Assembly: GCA_013177895.1 (NCBI GenBank)
Contig: JABLXV010000018.1
Span: 1-64,000 of the forward strand
Direction: 5' to 3'
DNA: 64,000 nt
From: Brevinematales bacterium
GTDB taxonomy: Bacteria > Spirochaetota > Brevinematia > Brevinematales > GWF1-51-8
In this document: positions 27,025 through 34,844 of the stretch, piece after piece
Layout: each line of letters opens with the position of its first letter
Numbering within the stretch: the stretch's first letter is position 1
The notes under the pieces: model-generated
Seen by the model: the letters and a program-made list of their open reading frames with translations, nothing else
The model's database searches: none
What the model was told of the DNA's origin: nothing
Made by a program: the position numbers and the translations under genes

Positions 27025-28812
27025 TTGTATTCCTTACGGGGTATTCCCATATCGAAAGGAATCGCTATAGGAAATGTGCTGATCCGGCATGATGTAATGA
27101 AAAGCGTGCATTATAACGCGCGGATTGACGATTTGCAGGTCGATTCCGAAGTCAAGCGTTATCGTGACGCTATCGCCAAGGTGCGTGAGGAAATCGAATC
27201 CCTCAAGAAGCGAAATCCCGAGCAGATGAACCAGCAGAACGCCCAGATCATCGATTTCTACTCTCTCCTTCTCGACGAGGATCTTTTCAATAAACAAGTA
27301 CCCGATACGATAAAGAACCAGTTGTATCCCGCCGATGTGGCGATGGTATACGAACTGGAAAACATCAAGCGCGAGTTCGACAAGCTGGAGAACGAATATT
27401 TCCAGAGCCGTTACCTCGATTTTAAGGCGATTGCCGACCGTATTCTGCGGAAGTTGTTCGGCGATATCGATCTTTCCGCGATACAGGAACCGATCATTCT
27501 GGTGGCCGAGGAAGTTTCCGCCGCCGAAGTACTCCATATCCCTAAGGATTATGTGCTGGGCATTGCTACCGAATCCGGCGGTACGACATCCCATGCCGCG
27601 ATTATCGCGGAATCATTGGAAATCCCGGCGGTATTCGGTATTAAGGACCTTCTCTCCTATGTGAAAAAGAAGGACCAGATAGTGGTCGACGGCTATAAAG
27701 GGATGGTGATCATCGACCCCGACGAGAACACCCGCGGGGATTACCAGCATATCAAGGCCGCATACAACGCAAAAGAAAAGGAAATCTTCCAGGTCGTCGC
27801 GCTCCCGTCGAAGACCTACGACGGCGAGGATGTGCAGATATACGCTAATGTCTCCAATAACATGGATTTGAATATAGCCCGGCGGCATGGCGCCGAGGGT
27901 ATCGGGCTTTTTCGTACCGAGCTGGCGTTTATCGCGGCTCAAAAGTTTCTTTCCGAAGTCGAACAGTTCGAACTCTACAAGGAATTCCTCCTGCTGTTCC
28001 AGGAGAAGGATGTGGTCATACGCACCCTCGATATCGGCGGCGACAAGTTCTTTATTAACGATAATGTACCGCGCGACCCGAACCCCTTCCTCGGATGGCG
28101 GTCAACCCGGGTGTTCCTGAAGGAAGTGGATAAGTTCAAGCAGCAGCTCCGGGCGATTATCCGCGCGAGCGTGTTTAACGATAACGTGAAAATTATGATA
28201 CCGATGATATCCTGCGTGGACGAAGTCCGCAGGGTTAAGGAAATATTCAAGCAGTGCGAGAGCGAAGTGAAGAGCGAGGGGAAACCGTTCAAGTATAACA
28301 TCCCGGTCGGTATTATGATAGAAATACCGTCGGCGGCGCTCCTGTCCGACAAGCTCTCGAAGGAAGCCGCGTTTTTCAGTATCGGTACCAACGATCTGGT
28401 TCAGTACACGCTCGCGGTGGACAGGAACAACCAGTCGGTGGCGAAGTTCTATCAGCCGCTCAACCCCGCTGTGCTGTATCTCATCCGCCTCACTATCCAT
28501 AACGCCCGCCGGAATCATATCCCGCTATCGGTATGCGGCGAGATCGCGCGTAATCCGTTGTATATCCGTCTCCTCCTCGGCATGGGGCTGCGCAAGTTCA
28601 GTATCAACCCCGCGTATATCCCGCTGGTCAAGTCCATCATTATCAAGTCTAATTCCAAGGACACCCAGGTATTATGGGACAGCGTGAAGAATAAAAGCAC
28701 CCCGCAGGAGATCGAGGATATCCTCAAGACCGACCTCAAGCGGAATCTTCTCGAGATCTACGAATCCTATTTCTATGACGAGAAGCGCGACTGGAAAGGC
28801 CTGCAGATTTAG
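27025..28812 (+). CDS. ptsI: PEP-protein phosphotransferase (PTS enzyme I)
   Basis: Enzyme I transfers phosphate from PEP to HPr. The N-terminal half has the HPr-binding helical region, and GGTTSHAAIIAESLEIPAVFG near residue 190 holds the active-site His; the C-terminal TIM barrel keeps LFRTELAF, GGDKF, WRSTR, MIPM and SIGTNDLVQY. Length (about 595 aa) is normal. An ATG lies at 27013, but it is only 8 bases after the predicted transcript start and has no ribosome-binding site. The TTG at 27025 sits five bases after GGAGG and gives the usual short N-terminus, so I chose it. HPr is not in the window. Confidence 0.93.
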   Translation: MYSLRGIPISKGIAIGNVLIRHDVMKSVHYNARIDDLQVDSEVKRYRDAIAKVREEIESLKKRNPEQMNQQNAQIIDFYSLLLDEDLFNKQVPDTIKNQLYPADVAMVYELENIKREFDKLENEYFQSRYLDFKAIADRILRKLFGDIDLSAIQEPIILVAEEVSAAEVLHIPKDYVLGIATESGGTTSHAAIIAESLEIPAVFGIKDLLSYVKKKDQIVVDGYKGMVIIDPDENTRGDYQHIKAAYNAKEKEIFQVVALPSKTYDGEDVQIYANVSNNMDLNIARRHGAEGIGLFRTELAFIAAQKFLSEVEQFELYKEFLLLFQEKDVVIRTLDIGGDKFFINDNVPRDPNPFLGWRSTRVFLKEVDKFKQQLRAIIRASVFNDNVKIMIPMISCVDEVRRVKEIFKQCESEVKSEGKPFKYNIPVGIMIEIPSAALLSDKLSKEAAFFSIGTNDLVQYTLAVDRNNQSVAKFYQPLNPAVLYLIRLTIHNARRNHIPLSVCGEIARNPLYIRLLLGMGLRKFSINPAYIPLVKSIIIKSNSKDTQVLWDSVKNKSTPQEIEDILKTDLKRNLLEIYESYFYDEKRDWKGLQI

Positions 28813-29036
28813 GGCTTGTTAAAGAAGACTGAGATTCAACTATTTTCCGTCACTGCGATGAGCAAAGCGAAGAAGCAGTCAATCTAACAATATACACTAT
28901 AACAGATAGATTGCTTCAGCTATGGTTCGGCATCCCGCTGAACGCGGGACCTGTCTACCTTCTACCGAAGGTAGAAGGCAGGCAAGCGCTCACCATGACG
29001 CCTCGCGATGACAAAACAGCGTTTGTCAACACACCT
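28812..29036. repeat. MITE-like element copy b
   Basis: Opens GGGCTTGTTAAAGAA and closes with inverted TTTGTCAACACACC. Between are CCGTCACTGCGATGAGCAAAG, GAAGCAGTCAATCT, AGATTGCTTCAGC, the palindrome TCTACCTTCTACCGAAGGTAG, and CGCGATGACA. It fills the convergent ptsI/metalloprotease gap. Confidence 0.7.
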
Positions 29037-29047
29037 ATTAGTAGCGG

Positions 29048-30211
29048 CTACTTTCCTGTCAGCGGGTTATAGTAATCGAAGAAAGCGGGATATATCGCAG
29101 ACATTTCCTTCTTTATTTTATCAAATTTTTTCTTCAGGTAAGGATCGTTCTCAATCCATTTTATCGCATCGGAGTATTCGGCGGGAGTCATCATAGCCGC
29201 GAAAATCTCCGCGCGATCCTGATATATATCGTTCATACTATACCCGTTAAGAAAACCCTCTTGGGGATGTTCCTTAAATGTGTTGATATCCGTCAGATTA
29301 TAAGGCGATTTATCGGAATATTTCGTGCCCGGCGCGTTCAGGGCTTTCCACTCCTGTAGAAGATTGGGATTGTATTTCCAGTTATCGATATAGTGCATGA
29401 ATTCATGCGCGAACACATGCGACACCCAACTTTCGGAAAGGTTGACTGTGATAAATATCAATTTCTCGCTGAAGTCAAAATGTCCCCCGACGGGCTGGTC
29501 GAGAAAAATGATTTCCTTTACAAACACGACGCCTTTCAACCCGGTTTTTTTAATAAACTCCGGGGGATAGCGTTTGAGGGCAAGAATCAACGCCGGGAAA
29601 TATTTTTCGGTAAGTTTTTCCTTATCCGCATCGGCCAGATTTTTATAAGAACCGGTTTCTTTTACTTTATATCCCGCGTTAAAATCTCCATACAGTATAT
29701 CTAACCCATATAACGATTCGATTTCTTTAATCCCGCCGGTATGCCATTTCTTCAGGTTTTCCTTCGACTCACCGCCAGGATTCTTTGATTTCAGGTTGAG
29801 CGTGATTTCTTTTACCTTTCGGATAGACATGAACTGCTCCATAGTGTCCATCCGCAATACCTGAAAGATAGCATATACCGGAAAATTTCCTTCCCCGAAT
29901 ACCGCGAGCATCTCAGCCTCGGAAATTTCCAGTTCGAGTATATCGCGGGAATAAGAATTGTCCTTCATCACGATGTATTCCAGAGAATACACGGTAAGTT
30001 TGCGCTGATCGTCGTGGAGAACAAACTGCGCCATGACGGTTTTTCCTTTAAGTCCCGTTAGTTTCAGGTTTTTCACTATAACCTGATACCCATAGCCGTC
30101 TTTCTTCGTCAGTTTTACATTTTCAAGTATCTGCACATCGCCTACCGTGGCTTCGGAATACCCCGATGTCAGTGTAGTCAGAAGAATATAACATATGAGT
30201 ATATATTTCAT
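29048..30211 (-). CDS. Secreted HExxH zinc metalloprotease-like protein
   Basis: A signal peptide (residues 1-19) and an N-terminal beta-rich region (to about 150) precede a catalytic domain. The zinc motif VFAHEFMHYIDN lies near residue 270, and DRAEIFAAMM near residue 337 supplies the likely third zinc ligand Glu, as in gluzincins of the lethal-factor type. Length is 387 aa. A good promoter lies upstream, and GGGGAGG precedes the ATG. It is divergent from the sensor/serpin/caspase cluster, so it could add to an extracytoplasmic proteolysis neighbourhood, though no direct link is visible. Confidence 0.72.
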   Translation of the reverse strand: MKYILICYILLTTLTSGYSEATVGDVQILENVKLTKKDGYGYQVIVKNLKLTGLKGKTVMAQFVLHDDQRKLTVYSLEYIVMKDNSYSRDILELEISEAEMLAVFGEGNFPVYAIFQVLRMDTMEQFMSIRKVKEITLNLKSKNPGGESKENLKKWHTGGIKEIESLYGLDILYGDFNAGYKVKETGSYKNLADADKEKLTEKYFPALILALKRYPPEFIKKTGLKGVVFVKEIIFLDQPVGGHFDFSEKLIFITVNLSESWVSHVFAHEFMHYIDNWKYNPNLLQEWKALNAPGTKYSDKSPYNLTDINTFKEHPQEGFLNGYSMNDIYQDRAEIFAAMMTPAEYSDAIKWIENDPYLKKKFDKIKKEMSAIYPAFFDYYNPLTGK

Positions 30212-30237
30212 ACGATCCTCCCCTCACATCAGTTTAC

Positions 30238-30265
30238 ATTATAACAAAGCTGAGTAAAAATGCAA
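30238..30265 (-). promoter_or_regulatory. Promoter for the metalloprotease gene
   Basis: On the minus strand TTGCAT (30265-30260) and TATAAT (30243-30238) are 16 bases apart. Confidence 0.6.
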
Positions 30266-30374
30266 ATAATGGAATCATTCACGGTTAAACATTAAAAAAA
30301 ATATTGACATTCAACTCCTTTTGGGTTAAAGTATGTAGAAAGGGATGAGCAGGGAAAATTTATCTGGGGGCCGC

Positions 30375-32366
30375 ATGAGACAGTTATTCTCTCGTATCGT
30401 AACCGGATGGTTTCTTCTATTGTTGCCTTTCGCATCTATTACCGCCGCCGATGGGCATAAAGAAATCCTGATCGTCCATTCCTATAGCCAGGGGCTTGAG
30501 TGGACGGACAATATCACGATGGGTATTCTATCCACCCTTGCGAACTCCGAGTACTCCGGCATCATGTTCCATATCGAATATCTCGATACTAAAAGCTATT
30601 TTTCCCCCGGATACATCAACCAGCTTTTCGATATATTTCAGAAGAAATTCAAAGATAAGCATTTCGACGTGATTATCTCTTCCGATGACGATGCGTTTAA
30701 CTTCCTGTTAGACCACCAATCCTTATTATTCCCGAATACCCCGGTCGTTTTCTGCGGCGTGAATTATCTCGATCCCGCGAAACTGCGGAATAAACCGTTA
30801 TTCACCGGTATCGAGGAAAAGTACGACCTTGAGGGAACTATCAGCCTGATGCTCAAACTGCATCCGCTCGCGAAAGAGATATTTGTCGTAAACGATAAAA
30901 CCACCACAGGGGTGGGCAACCTCAAACGTCTGGAGGAGGTAATGCCGTTATTTACGGCGCAGGTTGAATTTGTGTTTTCGGATGATATGGTAATGAAAGA
31001 CCTGCTGAAAAAGCTCAGCGAGCTGACGCCGGATACGCTTGTTCTTCTGCTTACCTATAACCGCGATAAAGCCGGGGTGAATTATAGTTATACCGAGGGC
31101 GGCGAAATAATATCCAAGGCCAGCCCCGTCCCGGTATATGTGGTATGGGATTTTTATCTCGGTAAGGGCGTCGTGGGCGGACTGGTGACCAGCGGATTCC
31201 TACAGGGGAAAATGGCCGCGCAGATGGCGATTAAAATTTTAAACGGCGAAAGCGTGACCAATATTCCCGTGGTACAGGAAGACGTCAACCAGTATATGTT
31301 CGATTACGAGCAGTTGATGAAATTTTTTATCCCTCTATCCGAAATACCCGGACAGAGCGTGATTATCAATCGGCCGCTTTCGTTCTATGAGCAGAATAAA
31401 GTTCTGGTCTGGGTGATCGGCGCTGGGATATTCGGGCTCCTTGCCGCGCTCGGGATACTCTATATCGTCCAGCTGCGGACGCGCAAGGCCTATCTTCATA
31501 GCCAAGACCGTTATCAAAAGCTTGCGCAGGCCTCCCATGAGGGGATAGTCCTGCATATGGATCAGAAGATTATCGACGTGAACGACAGTTACGCCAGAAT
31601 GACCGGCTATAAAGTGCAGGAAATGATGGGGATGAATATTTATAAGATTATCGCCGCCGACGACCGGGAACGGGTATCGAAACTGATCGAGGGGGGCTTC
31701 GATGAACCCTTCGAACTGAAACTGCTCCGTAAGGACGGTTCCATATTCTGGGCCGAGGCGAACGGACGGAATATGAAGTACAAGGGCGGGGTTCTCCGGG
31801 TCGCCGCCGTAAGGGATATTACCGACGAGAAAAAGTCGAAGGAGGCGATGAAGCGCTGGTTCGATTTCGAACGGACGGTTTCCTCGGTTCTTTCGCATTA
31901 TATAGGGATTACGGATATCGACGCGGCGATTAACGCGTCTCTGGCGGAGCTCGGGCTTTTTATCAAGGCCGACCGCGTCTATGTATTCATGATTAATACC
32001 GACGGGAGCACGATGGATAATACGCATGAATGGTGCGCCGCCGGGGTGGATAAACAGATCGATAATCTGAAGAATATGAGCGTGGAATCTTTCCCGTGGT
32101 GGGACGACCGCATCAAGCACGGTGAAAGTATACTGATCGAGGATGTTTCTCTTCTTCCCGCGGAGGCTGTCGCCGAAAAAGAGATACTGGAGGCGCAGGG
32201 TATCCTTGCATTGGTTGTGGTTCCCATACGTCGCGGTAAAAATGTCGTCGGTTTCGTCGGGGTCGATAATACCAAAACGACGGGGACATGGAGCGACGAT
32301 TATATCGCGATACTCCGGCTTTTCGCCGAAGTATTGGGAAAAGTGTTGTCGACTACCGGGAAGTGA
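30375..32366 (+). CDS. Membrane sensor: periplasmic-binding domain, PAS and GAF, no output domain
   Basis: A signal peptide (MRQLFSRIVTGWFLLLLPFAS) leads to an ABC-substrate-binding-like extracytoplasmic domain (about 30-325; EILIVHSYSQGLEWTDN, VIISSDDDAF, PVVFCGVNY), a membrane helix (about 341-367), a PAS domain (about 378-480) and a GAF domain (about 499-660). The protein stops right after the GAF, with no kinase, GGDEF or MCP domain. Length is 663 aa. ATG 30375 has GGGGG four bases upstream; ATG 30345 lies against the purine run and near the promoter. The next gene, a serpin, starts 20 bases later. Confidence 0.82.
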   Translation: MRQLFSRIVTGWFLLLLPFASITAADGHKEILIVHSYSQGLEWTDNITMGILSTLANSEYSGIMFHIEYLDTKSYFSPGYINQLFDIFQKKFKDKHFDVIISSDDDAFNFLLDHQSLLFPNTPVVFCGVNYLDPAKLRNKPLFTGIEEKYDLEGTISLMLKLHPLAKEIFVVNDKTTTGVGNLKRLEEVMPLFTAQVEFVFSDDMVMKDLLKKLSELTPDTLVLLLTYNRDKAGVNYSYTEGGEIISKASPVPVYVVWDFYLGKGVVGGLVTSGFLQGKMAAQMAIKILNGESVTNIPVVQEDVNQYMFDYEQLMKFFIPLSEIPGQSVIINRPLSFYEQNKVLVWVIGAGIFGLLAALGILYIVQLRTRKAYLHSQDRYQKLAQASHEGIVLHMDQKIIDVNDSYARMTGYKVQEMMGMNIYKIIAADDRERVSKLIEGGFDEPFELKLLRKDGSIFWAEANGRNMKYKGGVLRVAAVRDITDEKKSKEAMKRWFDFERTVSSVLSHYIGITDIDAAINASLAELGLFIKADRVYVFMINTDGSTMDNTHEWCAAGVDKQIDNLKNMSVESFPWWDDRIKHGESILIEDVSLLPAEAVAEKEILEAQGILALVVVPIRRGKNVVGFVGVDNTKTTGTWSDDYIAILRLFAEVLGKVLSTTGK

Positions 32367-32385
32367 CCGGGGAGGTGCCGTTAAC

Positions 32386-33489
32386 GTGAATCAACCCGGG
32401 AGTTTCCAAAAGGTATCGTCCGTAGCATCCGTGTTATGGGATAACCTGCCGGAAAGTGGAAATAGCGGAAACATAGTCTTTTCCCCGTTCGGTATCTATC
32501 TTCTTCTCGCCGCCCTGAACGAGGGCGCGTCCGGAAAGACGGCGGAAATCCTGTCCGCGTTCCTCGGTATCGGTTCGCCCGAACCTGTCCGCGCGGAGGC
32601 CGTCCGCTTTTTTACGTTTCCATCGCGACGGACAAGCGAGTCCCTCCTCACTATTGCCAATCTGTTCCTGATAAAAAACACTTTTAACGTTTCCGAAAAT
32701 TTCCTCTTGACCATCCGGGAATATTACCGGTTTTATGCCGAACGTTCGGCGTTCGATAGCGCGGTATTAACGACGGTCAACAAATGGGCGTCCGAAAATA
32801 CGGGCGGCAGGATAAACGAGGTTCTGCGCGCGCTAACCCCGGACGAGGTGATGGTTCTGGTCAACTCGATCCTCTTCACCGGGCAGTGGGAGACCCCGTT
32901 TCAAAGCGGCGCGACCCGTCAGGGGAATTTTACCAATCTTGACGGGACTATCTCCGGGGCGAATATGATGTTCCTGCGCGACGAAATGGAGTATTATCAT
33001 TGCGCGGATTATTCCGCGGTCCGGCTGAAATATACGGGCGGGCGTTTCTCGATGATTTTTCTGCTCCCGGAGGCGGACGCATCCGGCGGCGGGATATTTT
33101 CAACCGTGCTAAGCGACGGTATCCCGTTCCCCAAGGGCGGGAGTTACGGCGAGCTCCGGGCTCCGCGTATCGGGCTATCGAACGAAATAAACGCGGATGA
33201 AATATTAAAAAAAGCCGGACTGGCGAATCTGTTCTCGCCGGACGCGAACCTGACCGGGATTAATCCCGACGGTATGCTGAACGCGAACCGGGTTATCCAG
33301 CGGAATAGCCTGTCTGTCGACGAAGCGGGCACTATCGCGGCTTCGGTTACCGCGGCGACAGTGGCGTTCCGGGGGATGAATCCCCGCAAGCCGGACTTCT
33401 CGATAACCTGCGACCGGACGTATTACCTGTTATTACGGGACGAAGTTTTCGGCGTTCCGCTGATCGCGGCGAGGGTCGCCGAAATGTAA
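32386..33489 (+). CDS. Serpin 1, no signal peptide, predicted P1 arginine
   Basis: Serpins are suicide inhibitors that trap proteases cleaving their reactive loop. This 367-residue protein has the fold markers (FSPFGIYLLLAALNEGASGKTAEIL near the N-terminus, VLVNSILFTGQWETPF, SMIFLLPEA) and an inhibitory hinge, DEAGTIAASVTAATVAF, with small residues. Counting from Gly315 (P15), P1 is Arg329 and P1' is Gly330, predicting a trypsin-like or Arg-specific target. GTG 32386 has GGAGG 10 bases upstream; no signal peptide can be found in frame, so it appears cytoplasmic. It is 20 bases from the sensor and 64 from serpin 2. Confidence 0.85.
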   Translation: MNQPGSFQKVSSVASVLWDNLPESGNSGNIVFSPFGIYLLLAALNEGASGKTAEILSAFLGIGSPEPVRAEAVRFFTFPSRRTSESLLTIANLFLIKNTFNVSENFLLTIREYYRFYAERSAFDSAVLTTVNKWASENTGGRINEVLRALTPDEVMVLVNSILFTGQWETPFQSGATRQGNFTNLDGTISGANMMFLRDEMEYYHCADYSAVRLKYTGGRFSMIFLLPEADASGGGIFSTVLSDGIPFPKGGSYGELRAPRIGLSNEINADEILKKAGLANLFSPDANLTGINPDGMLNANRVIQRNSLSVDEAGTIAASVTAATVAFRGMNPRKPDFSITCDRTYYLLLRDEVFGVPLIAARVAEM

Positions 33490-33552
33490 CACCGCTATGT
33501 TATCGGCGGCGGGAAAGTACGTATTATGATTAAGTACAATAATGGAGGAATT

Positions 33553-34770
33553 ATGAAAAAGATATTCGCGGGCGTATTCGCCGCCGTGATGGCGATGGGA
33601 TTGATGACGGGATGTCAGGATGGCGCTACTGTCTCACCCGAATGGAAGTCGGTTAAACTGGACGCGAAAGTCCTCAAGGGCCAGCAGGAATTCGGGTGGA
33701 ATCTCCTCAAGAAGCTGTATTCCGCGAAGCCGGACGGGAATATCATCCTTTCGCCGGTATCGGTATCGTTCGCGTTATCCTGCGCGCTCGACGGCGCGTC
33801 GGGGGAGACTCTCGCGCAGATGAAAGCCGTGATGGGGATGCAGGATGCTTCGGCGGCGGGTATCCATACCAATATCGGGTTCCTGATGTACAGCCTGCTG
33901 AACCGCGACCCGGAAGTCCTGTTATCGATCGCGAACTCCCTGTGGGTGATGAAGGGCGATTCGCTTATGGAGGACTACAGGAAATCGGTTAAAACTTTCT
34001 ACAACGCCGAGACGGCGGTGATCGATCCCAGCGACGCCGGAATGGTCGGGCGTATCAACGATTGGGTAAAGGGCGCGACGAAGGGAATGATCGATTCGAT
34101 CATCGGCCAGATACCCGACGGGTTGAGCGTGCTGATTCTCAACGCGGTCTATTTCAAGGGTGTGTGGGCTCAGCCGTTTCCCGTGGGGATGACCGCCGAT
34201 CTGCCGTTTACCTGCTTCGATAAGACGAAAAAAACGACGAAAATGATGTATATGCAGGCGAAACTCCCGTACTATGAGGAGAAGGGCTTCCAGTCGGTGT
34301 CGATGGACTACGGGAAGGGGAAATTCGCGATGGCGGTCGTGCTCCCCGCGCAGGGAACCGATATGGCCGCGTTTATCAACTCTTTCGGCGCGGATAAATG
34401 GAACACGGTTATCGCCGGGATGGGGATTGTTAAGGTCGAGATGGGGATGCACCGTTTTACCGCCGAATCCGACCTCGGACTGAACGATACCATGATGGCG
34501 CTCGGAATGCCCGCCGCATTCGGGGGAGGCTTCGATAAAATGGTCGCCGGGGAGAACCTCTTCATCTCAGTGATCAAGCAGAAAGCGAAGATCATAGTGA
34601 ACGAGCAGGGAAGCGAGGCGTCGGCGGTCACCGCGATACAGATTACGAAATCCTCAGTGGAGGCTCCCGAAAAGATGTACCGCATGATATGCGACCGCCC
34701 GTTCCTTTACGCGATCGTCGACCGTGAGACGGGTATCCCGCTGTTCATGGGAGTGATGGGCAATCCGTAA
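33553..34770 (+). CDS. Serpin 2, lipoprotein
   Basis: The 405-residue serpin has a lipoprotein signal ending in GLMTGC (Cys21), so it should be membrane-anchored in the envelope. Serpin markers include ILSPVSVSFALSCALDGASGETLAQM, VLILNAVYFKGVWAQPF and the C-terminal DRPFLYAIVDRETGIPLFMG. The reactive loop starts at Gly353 (P15) with SEASAVTAIQITKSS; aligned without gaps to serpin 1, P1 is Ser367 with Lys366 beside it, so the target residue is uncertain. GGAGG precedes ATG 33553. The duplicated serpins share an identical 53-residue distance from the hinge Gly to the C-terminus. Confidence 0.9.
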   Translation: MKKIFAGVFAAVMAMGLMTGCQDGATVSPEWKSVKLDAKVLKGQQEFGWNLLKKLYSAKPDGNIILSPVSVSFALSCALDGASGETLAQMKAVMGMQDASAAGIHTNIGFLMYSLLNRDPEVLLSIANSLWVMKGDSLMEDYRKSVKTFYNAETAVIDPSDAGMVGRINDWVKGATKGMIDSIIGQIPDGLSVLILNAVYFKGVWAQPFPVGMTADLPFTCFDKTKKTTKMMYMQAKLPYYEEKGFQSVSMDYGKGKFAMAVVLPAQGTDMAAFINSFGADKWNTVIAGMGIVKVEMGMHRFTAESDLGLNDTMMALGMPAAFGGGFDKMVAGENLFISVIKQKAKIIVNEQGSEASAVTAIQITKSSVEAPEKMYRMICDRPFLYAIVDRETGIPLFMGVMGNP

Positions 34771-34782
34771 TAATGAACGGAC

Positions 34783-34811
34783 TTGACAAAATAATCAATT
34801 AACGATATTAT
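34783..34811 (+). promoter_or_regulatory. Promoter for the caspase-like gene
   Basis: TTGACA (34783-34788) and TATTAT (34806-34811) are 17 bases apart, between serpin 2 and the peptidase, so the peptidase may also be transcribed separately from its predicted inhibitors. Confidence 0.7.
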
Positions 34812-34844
34812 CAAATCTGAGGTGTTTCCAACGGAGGAGCGGGT

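Noticed and set aside
32143-32385. Longer serpin 1 start overlapping the sensor gene
   Set aside because: The added residues are out-of-frame sensor sequence with no serpin or signal-peptide character; GTG at 32386 has GGAGG upstream.
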